From NCBI GenBank assembly GCA_965602635.1, contig CBFCZU010000094.1, forward strand, positions 1 through 14,837: a stretch of DNA of 14,837 nucleotides. Reading direction: 5' to 3'. This document shows, one piece after another, positions 7,350-14,837 of the stretch. Source of the stretch: CBFCZU01 sp965602635 (GTDB lineage Bacteria > Planctomycetota > Phycisphaerae > SM23-33). A program made the translations under genes and the position numbers. Under the pieces are notes generated by a model. That model had not been told where the DNA came from. It saw only the letters and a program-made list of their open reading frames with translations, and did no database searches. Position 1 is the first letter of the stretch. The number at the start of each line of letters is the position of its first letter.

Positions 7350-9533
7350 GTGAGACGTGTTCTGGTCACGATAGGCGCAGTCGCGATGATCCTGGGAGCA
7401 TCGCCCGGCCCCTGGAAGGGCACGGCCCGCGGCGCCGACCACGCATGGTCCGGCGGGCAGTTCGCCATCGACAAGCCAGCCCCACAGAAGGGCTGGCTGG
7501 GAGACGCGACCGAGCCGGAGCAATGGAAGCCGATCGAACAGCCGGAACTGGCCGAGGAGCTACGGCGAGCGCCGGTGCTGAAGCTGGAGAAGGTCGCTCC
7601 TCCGCCCGAGCGGTGTTGGGTCGGGCATCAGCCCTACCTGGTGCCGAATCCAGATGGCAAGAGCTGGGACATGGTCTTCCCCTACTACAACCGATATCGC
7701 GGAGAGCAGGAGGTCGTCATCCACGACTTCGGCACCGGCAAGACCTCGAGGCAGACGCTGTCCACGCGGAAGGGGGACTCGGTCCTGACCAGGGAGGCCA
7801 TCGGCTTCCACATGCAGCCGAGCTACTACACGAACGGCAAACTCGTGTTCGAGATGTACGGCCCCGTCCTGCTCGTTGTCTACGACCCCGCCGTGGACAG
7901 ATTCGTGCGCGGCGCGAAGCCCTTCGGTGGCGACGTGGTCAACGGTCGGTGCGTGCTGGGCAGGGACGGGATGATCTACGGCATGGGCTGGCCGAAGGAC
8001 AGGAGCGGCTTTGTGGCCTACCGCTTCGATCCCAAGACCTACGAGGCGAAGCGCTTCAAGACCTTCGGCCCGCGGAACGGGAACCGCTCGGAGCTCTACC
8101 GGCAGGTCCAGATGTTCGGCGACTGGCTCTACGCAGGGATCGGTCACCGGCCCTGGCACCTGGTAGCCTTCAACGTCAAGACCGGGGAGGGGCGATTGCT
8201 GGCCACCAGCATAGACACGGAGAGGGGACATGGCATTGGTCTGGCCAGGATGAACGGTGGGATCAGCGGCCACATCCGCAACCCCGCCTCGATCGACGGC
8301 ATCGACGACTTCGACCGGAAGGAGTTCAGATTCTGGCTCCATGACGGCAAGGTCTACAGACGGGACAGCGACATCCCGCCGTGGTCGGACGCCCCGGCCG
8401 AACGGGATCGCACGGGGACGTACCGCTGGGCGAGAGAATTCCAACGGTGGGGCGACTTCGTGCCCCAGACGCAGCCCCCGGAGCTCAAGAAAGACGCCGG
8501 GCGGCCGGACGCCAACGGGCACGTCGAGCTGCCCTACCGCCTGCCAGGGCAGAAGGAGTGGAGGACGCTGGAGTACGACGTGAAGATGTACCCTGGCAAG
8601 GTGCAGCTTCTGATGGAGGTGAATGACCACGTGCTCTTCGCCACCGACGAAGGCTACGGCCAGCACGTGTTCTATGGCCTGAAGGGAAACCAGATCATGC
8701 GGGTGGGCGGCACCCTCAGTCCTTACTCGTGTGGCATCGTGCGCGGCCGGCTCTATGTCTCGGGCTATCCCAGTTCCCAGATGTACGAGTATGATTTCAC
8801 TCGCAAGCTCGGGCTCAGGCAGGCGAAGCCCAACCCGAGGTTCCTGGGCTACATCGCGAGGAAGAACGATACCCATTGCCCGCTGGCCGGGACGGTGGGA
8901 GGCGCCGACGGCCGGGTGTACTGCGCCGGCACGACGTACGGCCGGCGGCGGGAAGGCGGCGGCTTCGGGTGGTACGACACCCAGAACCGTGAGATCGGGG
9001 GAATGCCCTTCGACGGCCACCGCATCTTCTGGATGACGAGCGCCAACGAGGGCCGCTACATCCTGCTCTCCAGCAAGCATGGCGGCGAGGGTCAGCTTTC
9101 CTGCTGGGACACGCAGAAGCACAAGTTCATCTACAAGAAGGCGGTGCTCGGCGGGGACAGGCCGGGGCCGATCGAAGAGGCCCTGCCCGGCGGGTTGGTG
9201 ATCGGCCATCACGGCAAGGGCGTCCTGTACGGGTTCCGCGCCGATACGGGCGAGGTCCTGTGGCAGAAAAGGGTTCCCGAGAACCCGATCACGGCGTTCT
9301 CCAGCGTTCGCCGACACGCATACTGCTTTCGGCGGGGTCCTCAGGGGCACATCTGGTCCTTCTTCGGGAACATTCTCGTGCGCATCGACCCGAGGAACGC
9401 GCGGGTCGAGGCGGTGGGCCGCACGAGCCCGGCGCAGATCGCGTTCGCCGCTGGTGAGGTGTACATCGCAGGCGGAGATCACCTGCGCCGCATTCTCATC
9501 CCAGTCCCTGCGCCCCGTGCGGCACAAAGATGA
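7350..9533 (+). CDS. Secreted beta-propeller protein of unknown function
   Basis: This encodes 727 residues. GTG 7350 has AAGGAG 7 bases upstream and starts a signal peptide (MRRVLVTIGAVAMILGAS, cleavage possibly after TARGA near residue 29). The body is rich in propeller-like strand pairs of the type seen in PQQ/WD40/Kelch-like proteins: GQKEWRTLEYDVKMYPGK; VGGADGRVYCAGTTYGRR; GVLYGFRADTGEVLWQKRVP, a PQQ-enzyme-like repeat; and near the end AFAAGEVYIAGGDHLRRI. It lacks the FlgD-Ig domain and the CxC...FDVDPFGR motif of the upstream paralogues, so it belongs to a different family sharing only the fold. No catalytic residues or lipobox are recognisable. It is 60 bases after the pseudogene, with its own candidate promoter, and is the last gene before the mobile zone. 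Its C-terminus looks complete, so the insertion element does not appear to have cut it. Role unknown; probably a periplasmic or cell-surface binding protein. Confidence 0.8.
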   Translation: MRRVLVTIGAVAMILGASPGPWKGTARGADHAWSGGQFAIDKPAPQKGWLGDATEPEQWKPIEQPELAEELRRAPVLKLEKVAPPPERCWVGHQPYLVPNPDGKSWDMVFPYYNRYRGEQEVVIHDFGTGKTSRQTLSTRKGDSVLTREAIGFHMQPSYYTNGKLVFEMYGPVLLVVYDPAVDRFVRGAKPFGGDVVNGRCVLGRDGMIYGMGWPKDRSGFVAYRFDPKTYEAKRFKTFGPRNGNRSELYRQVQMFGDWLYAGIGHRPWHLVAFNVKTGEGRLLATSIDTERGHGIGLARMNGGISGHIRNPASIDGIDDFDRKEFRFWLHDGKVYRRDSDIPPWSDAPAERDRTGTYRWAREFQRWGDFVPQTQPPELKKDAGRPDANGHVELPYRLPGQKEWRTLEYDVKMYPGKVQLLMEVNDHVLFATDEGYGQHVFYGLKGNQIMRVGGTLSPYSCGIVRGRLYVSGYPSSQMYEYDFTRKLGLRQAKPNPRFLGYIARKNDTHCPLAGTVGGADGRVYCAGTTYGRRREGGGFGWYDTQNREIGGMPFDGHRIFWMTSANEGRYILLSSKHGGEGQLSCWDTQKHKFIYKKAVLGGDRPGPIEEALPGGLVIGHHGKGVLYGFRADTGEVLWQKRVPENPITAFSSVRRHAYCFRRGPQGHIWSFFGNILVRIDPRNARVEAVGRTSPAQIAFAAGEVYIAGGDHLRRILIPVPAPRAAQR

Positions 9534-9659
9534 ATGTCCCGCGCGTTCCTGAGGCCGCCGCCAGCGGAGCCGAAGGCGGGGGGTGCGAACCCTTTCCGGG
9601 GCACCGCACAGATCCGTGCATGTGTGTGACAGAACTAGGACGGAACCTGCGGAACTTAT

Positions 9660-9674
9660 CCCGGCTTCGCCGGG
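9660..9674 (+). terminator. Short GC hairpin, terminator or element-end structure
   Basis: CCCGGC-TTC-GCCGGG is a perfect 6-base stem with a 3-base loop, followed by GGACTCTTT, a weak T-rich stretch. It lies 127 bases after the propeller gene and upstream of the transposase promoter, so it could end transcription of the former or insulate the latter. It could equally be a structural end of the IS91-type element. Confidence 0.3.
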
Positions 9675-9705
9675 GACTCTTTCCGCCTGAACTGAGCACG
9701 GTGAG

Positions 9706-9734
9706 TTGCCTTTCGTCCAGGCGATTCGTACAAT
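9706..9734 (+). promoter_or_regulatory. Candidate transposase promoter
   Basis: TTGCCT (9706-9711) and TACAAT (9729-9734) are separated by 17 bases, a good sigma70-type match (4 of 6 and 5 of 6). Transcription would start near 9741, leaving a leader of about 18 bases that still holds GGAGGA (9748-9753), 5 bases before the GTG start at 9759. Confidence 0.55.
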
Positions 9735-9758
9735 GACGGTTGTCCGTGGAGGACAGGC

Positions 9759-11033
9759 GTGGAACACATCGACCAGGAAACGTTTAAGCGGATCTTCCGT
9801 GACCACTGGGACGCCTTCAAGGCCGCCAACCCGCGTTACAACACCCGGTACCACGACAGCGTTGTCCACAAGATGCTCGACTGCGGCGACCCGGAGAAGA
9901 TGGGATTTGTCCAGTATCGCTGCCTCGCTTGTGGGGAGAAAAGGCGCATCGCCTTCACCTGCAAGTCGTGTTTCTGCCTCTCGTGCGCCAAGCGGTACAC
10001 CGACCGCTGGGTGGACTTCATCGGTCGGCGCTTGCTGCCCGGCGTCACCTACCGCCACATCGTGCTGACCGTCCCGGACTCTCTGCGGATTTGGTTCTAC
10101 CGCAATCCCGATCTCCTCTCTCCCTTCATGCGGGCAGGAGAGGCGTGTGTGCGCGACGTGTTCGACAGGTGCGCCGGGGTTCCACTCGATATCGGCTGCA
10201 TCGTCGTGCTCCAGACCGCCGGGCGGCCCGGCAACTACAACCCCCACCTCCACATCCTGGTCACCGGCGGCGGCCTCAACCCCCAGGGCGGCTGGACCCC
10301 GATCTCCTACATCCCCTTTGACATGGTCCATCGCAAGTGGCAGTACCACCTGCTGACCATGCTGCGCGAGAAGGTCTCCGATCCGGCTATCGAACAGGCC
10401 GTCGACCGCGCATGGAAGGAATACCCCAAGGGCTTCGTCGCCTACGTGGAGAAAGGAGACGTCCCCGCTGGGGGCCAGGGGCTGGCCCGTTACCTCGCCA
10501 AGTACGTCGTCTCCCCGCCCATCTCCGTCCGCCGCATTGAACGCTACGACGGCCGGTGCGTCAGCTACTGGTACCGCGACCATAAGACCGGCAAGATCGA
10601 ACATGCCACCCTCCCTGTGCTTCGCTTCATCGGCCGAATGGTCCAGCACATCCTCCCCAAGGGCTTCCACCGTATTCGCTATTACGGCCTTCACGGCAAC
10701 GTCCGCTACGCAAAGGTGCGCGAAGCCATCGCTGGATTGCTGCCCGCCCGTACGCCGCCGGATCCCCGGGGCTTCCGCGTTCTCCCCCGCAAGCCCTTTC
10801 GACAGCTCTTCTTCGAGAGCTTCGGTCACGATCCCATGCTCTGTCCGCGATGCGGCGAACCGATGGAGCTTGAACTGATCGAACATCCCCAATACGGCAT
10901 TATCAAAGACTTCCTCGAGTCCCTCTTTACGGAATGTTCCGATGACCGACCCACACAACGAGGCGAACTTCCCGGACGAGGACCCTTGGATGGGGCCGAG
11001 CGAATGGTTCAGATACCGCTGCCGTTCTTGTGA
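9759..11033 (+). CDS. tnpA: IS91-family transposase (HUH, two-tyrosine type)
   Basis: This encodes 424 residues from GTG 9759, with GGAGGA 5 bases upstream. The N-terminal zinc-binding domain shows a cysteine cluster at C55, C58, C68, C71, C73 and C76 (CLACG, then CKSCFCLSC), as in the IS91 zinc-binding family. The catalytic nuclease domain has the HUH pair H163-L-H165 in NPHLHILVTGG and the tyrosine pair Y245/Y249 in ARYLAKYV, the expected YxxKY arrangement. The enzyme nicks and joins one DNA strand to drive rolling-circle transposition. A further CPRCG (C362, C365) lies near the C-terminus, and the protein ends in MVQIPLPFL, a hydrophobic tail. All key residues are present, so it is likely active. 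The 3' end overlaps a second gene by 92 bases. Confidence 0.93.
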   Translation: MEHIDQETFKRIFRDHWDAFKAANPRYNTRYHDSVVHKMLDCGDPEKMGFVQYRCLACGEKRRIAFTCKSCFCLSCAKRYTDRWVDFIGRRLLPGVTYRHIVLTVPDSLRIWFYRNPDLLSPFMRAGEACVRDVFDRCAGVPLDIGCIVVLQTAGRPGNYNPHLHILVTGGGLNPQGGWTPISYIPFDMVHRKWQYHLLTMLREKVSDPAIEQAVDRAWKEYPKGFVAYVEKGDVPAGGQGLARYLAKYVVSPPISVRRIERYDGRCVSYWYRDHKTGKIEHATLPVLRFIGRMVQHILPKGFHRIRYYGLHGNVRYAKVREAIAGLLPARTPPDPRGFRVLPRKPFRQLFFESFGHDPMLCPRCGEPMELELIEHPQYGIIKDFLESLFTECSDDRPTQRGELPGRGPLDGAERMVQIPLPFL

Positions 11034-11184
11034 CCATGCGGACTGGGTCGAGGACATAGGCGTTGACGCGTTCCCCCCGGCGGAACCCGGAGGGTTCCCC
11101 ATCCTGCTATGCCCAGAATGTGGCGGCGACTTCGTTTGTGACACCTCCGAACCCCCAAAACGCTCGAGAACCAGGCCAAGCTGA
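10942..11184 (+). CDS. Small zinc-ribbon protein overlapping the transposase 3' end
   Basis: This encodes 80 residues starting at ATG 10942, with GGAA 7 bases before it. It has a clean zinc-ribbon layout: C27-R-S-C30 and C57-P-E-C60, separated by an acidic linker (HADWVEDIGVDAF). A further cysteine (C66) follows, then a basic, proline-containing tail (PPKRSRTRPS). The first 92 bases are shared with the transposase in another frame. Beyond the transposase stop this frame stays open for 50 more codons and holds the second half of the zinc ribbon, which argues that it is a real gene. It may be an accessory protein of the element (DNA binding or regulation), but that is inference. I do not recognise a named family. 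Confidence 0.6.
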   Translation: MTDPHNEANFPDEDPWMGPSEWFRYRCRSCDHADWVEDIGVDAFPPAEPGGFPILLCPECGGDFVCDTSEPPKRSRTRPS

Positions 11185-11269
11185 CACCCGGGACTTCCAT
11201 TGCACACGCCAAGCACGCCTCGCTGCTTGCGGTGGCCACAAACGTGCCAGGAATACAATTCCCTGAGGG

Positions 11270-11446
11270 GTCGAGGTAGCGGATATCGTCGCCGGCGGCA
11301 TATTCCTTGTGGTCGGCGAACTCCAGGCCGGTCCCGCGGCTGGGCGAGCGCCGATGACCGATCTGGCCCGCGCGATAGAGGCCGAGCGGCACGATCTCGA
11401 ACCGCTCCAGCTTGCGAAGATACTGGCTATCGAGCGTGAGGGCCAT
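11270..11446 (-). pseudogene. 5' stump of a DUF58 gene, cut at the mobile element
   Basis: Read on the minus strand from ATG 11446 (GAGGT 8 bases upstream; an in-frame GTG at 11452 is too close to that site), 59 codons match the start of DUF58 proteins: ALTLDSQYLRKLERFEIVP, then GQIGHRRSPSRGTGLEFADH, KEYAAGDDIRYLD. In DUF58 proteins this is normally followed by W and then the VWA-like region. Here the next codons read PSGNCIPG and similarity stops. The remaining roughly 240 codons of the gene are absent, and they are not found on the far side of the transposase, where a plus-strand propeller gene lies. The fragment is a different subfamily from the intact DUF58 gene at 13216 (GHRRSPSRGTG here, ASRHRSPYYGYS there). 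The frame continues as junk into the element. Confidence 0.75.
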
Positions 11447-11715
11447 CGCCACCGACCTCGTCGCGAGCCACGGATTCCACGATTGCCCCTATTGTAGCAG
11501 AACCTCGCCGGATTTCCCGTGGGATTGCTCCCCCGCGGCCTGGCCCATAGACGCGTGGGGGCCGAGTATTCGTACGCGTTCTGTAAAGTGGCGCGTCTCC
11601 GTGCCCCAAGCGTGCTGGGCGGCCCACAACAGCGTGCCGTTCGCCGCGGCGGCACAGAGGAGTCCCGACTGGTTTCCGGGACGGCCTCGGCCGAGCTACG
11701 GGCCGCGCACGGCGC
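11447..11715. other. Non-coding stretch between the DUF58 stump and the integrase remnant
   Basis: No frame on either strand gives a recognisable protein. Besides the minus-strand promoter and ribosome site at the left, the only structure seen is a possible hairpin (CCCCCGCG at 11530-11537 with CGTGGGGG at 11554-11561, one G-U pair, 16-base loop) with no T-run after it. This looks like decayed sequence. Confidence 0.4.
11491..11499 (-). promoter_or_regulatory. Candidate extended -10 promoter of the DUF58 stump
   Basis: On the minus strand TGCTACAAT fits an extended -10 (TGn followed by TACAAT). There is no -35 match at 16-18 bases. A start near 11484 would give a leader of about 38 bases containing the GAGGT ribosome site. 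If real, the truncated gene was the first gene of its own transcript, not behind a moxR gene. Confidence 0.3.
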
Positions 11716-11814
11716 ACGACGGCACGCTATCTGCACGTGACGCGGAAGGCAATCGACACGACCCAGAGCCCGCTCGGCCTGCCGCGCCTGCCGGACGAAC
11801 GGGCGGCGCCGTAG
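11716..11814 (+). pseudogene. C-terminal remnant of a tyrosine recombinase (integrase)
   Basis: The frame reads TTARYLHVTRKAIDTTQSPL, then GLPRLPDERAAP and a stop (TAG 11812-11814). TxxYxH is the last catalytic box of tyrosine recombinases, with the nucleophilic tyrosine at 11728-11730, and a tail of this type (VTRK..D.T.SPL) is typical of their C-terminus. The preceding residues (GRARR) do not contain the expected LGH, and upstream frames are full of stops, so the other roughly 270 residues are gone. It is a relic of an earlier mobile element or integron-like insertion and cannot be functional. Confidence 0.65.
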
Positions 11815-12096
11815 GCCGCGGCCATGACTCCGGCTGCCGGCATCCCCACGGTCCGGGCCACTCGACGGCGTCGGCGCGGGGGCGCAAGGGCGACAGAGCA
11901 GCAAGTAGCCATAGGCCACCTATCCCGGCGACTGCTCGTTGACCCCGTGCATCGCGCGCTGCTCAACGCTCGTCAAGTCTGGGCGCGGCCCCGAGCATCA
12001 CGGCGTCGCAGCGTCCGCTGGAGCGCAGGCAAGGGAACCCCTCGCGCCTTCGCGGCCGCGCGCAGGGCGAGAGCGAGGCCTCGGCACGCCGCATGG

Positions 12097-12112
12097 CACG
12101 TGAGAACACGTG
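12097..12112. promoter_or_regulatory. CACGTG inverted repeat upstream of the moxR promoter
   Basis: Two copies of the self-complementary hexamer CACGTG are separated by AGAA, so their centres are 10 bases apart, about one helical turn. The pair ends 6 bases before the candidate -35 box. It could be a binding site for a dimeric regulator or form a 6-base hairpin in RNA. No regulator is identified. Confidence 0.3.
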
Positions 12113-12118
12113 GTGCGG

Positions 12119-12147
12119 TTGCCTCAGTGCGAGGGATTGGCTATGGT
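12119..12147 (+). promoter_or_regulatory. Candidate promoter of the moxR operon
   Basis: TTGCCT (12119-12124) and TATGGT (12142-12147) are 17 bases apart, each 4 of 6 to the sigma70 consensus. A start near 12154 would leave a leader of about 44 bases before ATG 12198. The -35 hexamer and spacing are the same as in the transposase promoter at 9706. Confidence 0.4.
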
Positions 12148-12197
12148 AGTGTCGTGATCTGCTTCGACCGCGCTTCCGTGTGCAGCGAGGAGCCAGC

Positions 12198-13196
<999 letters not shown>

Positions 13197-13215
13197 CCGA
13201 CTCCGGGAGCGCGCC

Positions 13216-14127
13216 ATGCCCGTCACGCCGACCACGCGATTCCTCGACCCCGCCATCCTGCGGTCGCTGGACAACCTCGAGCTGGCGGCGCGGCTGCTGG
13301 TCGAGGGGCTGTACGCGTCGCGCCACCGGAGCCCGTACTACGGCTACAGCGTGGAGTTCGTGGACCACCGCGAGTACGCGCCGGGCGACGAGCCGCGGAT
13401 CATCGACTGGAAGATGCTGGCGCGCACCGAGCGCTACTACGTGAAGCGCTTCGAGATGGAATCGAACATGAACGTGGCCGTGCTGCTCGACGTGAGCGGC
13501 TCGATGGGCTACCGCCCGACCGACGCCGCGCGGCTGACCAAGCTGGAGTACGGCTGCTACCTGGCCGCGGCGCTCTGCTTCGTGGTGCACCGGCAGCAGG
13601 ACTCGGCGGGCCTGGTGACGTTCGACGAGGCGATCCGCCACTTCGTGCCGCCCAAGCAGGGCCAGCGCCACCTGTACACCATCCTCGCCAGGCTCGAGGG
13701 CCTCGAGGCCCGCGGCCGCACCAGCCTCGGCCACGTGCTGCGAGTCGTGGCCGACCGCTTCGCCCGCCGCGGCATCCTGGCGCTGGTCAGCGACTGCTAC
13801 GGCGAGCCACACGAGATCGTCGACGGCGTCCGCCACCTGGCCGCGCGCGGGCAGGACGTGGTGGTGTTCCAGCTCATGGACCACGACGAGGTGACGTTTC
13901 CGTTCAAGGCGCTCATGAGCTTCCGGGACCTGGAGTCGCGCGCCCAGTTGATGAGCGACCCGCTGCGCCAGCGCGCAGCCTATCGCGAGCGCTTCAGGGA
14001 GTTCTGCGGCGCCGTGGAGTCGGGCGTGGCCGCGTGCGGCGCCGACTACCGGTTCGTGGACACGGCGGAGCCGCTGGAGCTGGTTCTGCGAGACTACCTT
14101 CTGTACCGGCGGCAGAGGGCCCGATGA
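13216..14127 (+). CDS. DUF58 protein with VWA-like metal site
   Basis: This encodes 303 residues from ATG 13216, with GGGAG 6 bases upstream. The DUF58 signature lies at residues 46-65 (VEFVDHREYAPGDEPRIIDW). A VWA-like strand and MIDAS follow: VAVLLDVSGSM, with D92, S94 and S96. There is no membrane segment at the N-terminus, unlike some DUF58 proteins, so it is probably cytoplasmic or membrane-associated through partners. DUF58 proteins are regular partners of MoxR ATPases and Bat-type membrane proteins. The upstream gap is 19 bases, and the stop overlaps the next start as ATGA. Intact, unlike the DUF58 stump at 11270-11446. Confidence 0.92.
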   Translation: MPVTPTTRFLDPAILRSLDNLELAARLLVEGLYASRHRSPYYGYSVEFVDHREYAPGDEPRIIDWKMLARTERYYVKRFEMESNMNVAVLLDVSGSMGYRPTDAARLTKLEYGCYLAAALCFVVHRQQDSAGLVTFDEAIRHFVPPKQGQRHLYTILARLEGLEARGRTSLGHVLRVVADRFARRGILALVSDCYGEPHEIVDGVRHLAARGQDVVVFQLMDHDEVTFPFKALMSFRDLESRAQLMSDPLRQRAAYRERFREFCGAVESGVAACGADYRFVDTAEPLELVLRDYLLYRRQRAR

Positions 14128-14837
14128 CGTTCCTCTACCCAGCCATGCTCGCGGGCCTCGGCGCGTTGGCGCTGCCGGTGCTGTTCCACCTGATCGCGCG
14201 GCAGCGCTACCAGGTGCGCGACTTCCCGACGATCCGCCTGCTGCGGCCCGACGTGCGGTCGAACGTGTTCGCGCCGCGGCTGGTCGACATGGGGCAGCTT
14301 CTGCTGCGGCTGCTCGTGCTGCTGCTGCTGGCGCTCGCCATGTCGCGGCTGTTCGCGGGATGTCTGCCCGGCTCGGCTCCGCGCAACCTGCTGGTGGTGG
14401 TGGACTGCTCGGTGAGCATGCGCCTGCGGGTGCCGCGGGCCGGCCGCGGCGGCTCGACGCCCCTCATCGAGCTGGCCCGCGAGCGGGCCGCGACGCTGCT
14501 GGGCGAGCTGCGGCCCCCGAGCCAGTGCGCGCTGGTGGCCGCGGGGCACGAGGTGGCGGTGCTGGCCCCGCTCGGACCGACGGCGGCGCCGGCCCTCGCC
14601 GCGCTCGAGGCGGTCCGCACGACGGACGGCGGCGGCCGCGGCCTGATCGAGGCCGTGGCCCGGTGCTGCGACATGGCCCGCCGCCGCCGCGAGGCGCGCT
14701 CGCAGATCGTCGTGCTCACCGACTTGCGCGCGACGGCGTTCGAGGCCCGCGACCGCCTGGACCTCGAGCGGGTCCGGGCGGCCCGCGGCGAGCTGGGCGC
14801 GCTGCTCGACATCGTGCTCGTCGACGTGGCCGGCGCC
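14124..14837 (+). CDS. BatA-like membrane protein with VWA domain, 3' end outside the window
   Basis: The start ATG (14124) overlaps the DUF58 stop as ATGA, indicating coupled translation. The frame is open for 238 codons to the window edge. Residues 3-24 (FLYPAMLAGLGALALPVLFHLI) form the first membrane segment of the BatA-type N-terminal domain, followed by the usual basic stretch ARQRY and FPTIRLLR. A second membrane segment covers about 59-78 (LLLRLLVLLLLALAMSRLFA). A VWA domain starts at about 88 with VVVDCSVSM, giving a MIDAS of D94, S96 and S98, and VVLTDLRAT further on. In the family these proteins are anchored in the inner membrane and work with MoxR and DUF58. The C-terminal part is not visible, so a full length and any additional domain cannot be stated. 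Confidence 0.88.
   Translation, partial: MTFLYPAMLAGLGALALPVLFHLIARQRYQVRDFPTIRLLRPDVRSNVFAPRLVDMGQLLLRLLVLLLLALAMSRLFAGCLPGSAPRNLLVVVDCSVSMRLRVPRAGRGGSTPLIELARERAATLLGELRPPSQCALVAAGHEVAVLAPLGPTAAPALAALEAVRTTDGGGRGLIEAVARCCDMARRRREARSQIVVLTDLRATAFEARDRLDLERVRAARGELGALLDIVLVDVAGA

Larger units (their letters stand above)
9534..11269 (+). mobile_element. IS91-family insertion element (outer limits; exact ends not determined)
   Basis: The element carries a HUH transposase and an overlapping zinc-ribbon gene. The left limit is the stop of the intact propeller gene. The right limit is where DUF58 coding similarity begins on the minus strand (codon D at 11270-11272 is still DUF58-like; the codon at 11267-11269 is not). 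IS91-type elements move by one-strand rolling-circle replication, have no terminal inverted repeats and make no target duplication, so ends cannot be fixed from one copy. Short hairpins at 9582-9605 (GGTGC/GCACC) and 9660-9674 are candidates for left-end structure. The right limit shows CCCTGAGGG (11261-11269). The 9534-9700 part contains no gene that I can recognise. Confidence 0.65.
11815..12197. other. Intergenic region upstream of moxR
   Basis: There is no convincing coding sequence here; the open frames are arginine-rich, low-complexity products of GC-rich DNA. The last 100 bases hold the CACGTG pair (12097-12112) and a candidate promoter (12119-12147). The rest shows nothing recognisable. 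Confidence 0.5.

Noticed and set aside
9582..9605. GGTGC/GCACC hairpin as a transcription terminator
   Set aside because: The stem is only 5 bases with a 14-base loop and no following T-run; it is kept only as a possible element-end structure.
7560..11258. A 1232-codon open frame on the minus strand
   Set aside because: It is antisense to the propeller and transposase genes, crosses the junction between them, and its product is a low-complexity, H/V/R-rich sequence with no domain. It is an artefact of GC-rich codon third positions.
11530..11561. Possible terminator hairpin
   Set aside because: The 8-base stem contains a G-U pair, has a 16-base loop and lacks a T-run, and no gene ends just before it.

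Overview
The window comes from a GC-rich bacterial chromosome; codon third positions are overwhelmingly G or C. The best guess is a Planctomycetota or wider PVC-type organism, or a metagenome-derived relative. The basis is a run of large secreted beta-propeller proteins, a MoxR / DUF58 / BatA-like membrane cluster, and heptanucleotide repeat tracts between and within genes. This is inference from gene content; there is no rRNA or tRNA gene in the window to settle it.

Left part (1 to about 9533): a plus-strand run of exported propeller proteins with short gaps (about 20-60 bases), probably co-transcribed at least in part. It starts with the 3' end of a Kelch-like protein (2-1423). Two large paralogues follow (1448-4171 and 4197-6824), each with a signal peptide, a FlgD-type Ig-like domain, NHL-like propeller repeats and a shared C-terminal CxC...FDVDPFGR motif. 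Next comes a frameshifted, shortened third copy that has lost the Ig-like domain (6848-7289). The run ends with a 727-residue secreted propeller protein (7350-9533) that has its own candidate promoter. No enzyme is encoded beside them, so the substrate or partner of these proteins cannot be read from the window.

Middle part (about 9534 to 12197): a mobile and decayed zone. An IS91-family HUH transposase (9759-11033) has a good promoter and a small zinc-ribbon gene overlapping its 3' end (10942-11184). Immediately to its right is the 5' stump of a DUF58 gene on the minus strand, cut at about 11269. Its other half is not on the other side of the element, so this is a rearrangement junction rather than a clean insertion. 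Further right lie the last 30-odd codons of a tyrosine recombinase (about 11716-11814) and about 380 bases without a recognisable gene, which hold a CACGTG inverted repeat and a candidate promoter.

Right part (12198 to the end): an intact plus-strand operon of a MoxR-type AAA+ ATPase, a DUF58 protein with a VWA-like metal-site motif, and a BatA-like membrane protein with a VWA domain that runs off the window. Tight spacing (19 bases, then an ATGA overlap) indicates co-translation. This is the conserved MoxR-DUF58-Bat module, in which the ATPase is thought to act as a chaperone for membrane-bound VWA proteins.

The most interesting points are the paralogous propeller family with its near-identical 93-base tract and its domain-deleted third copy, the heptad repeat spanning a stop/start junction, and the IS91 junction with a one-sided DUF58 truncation.
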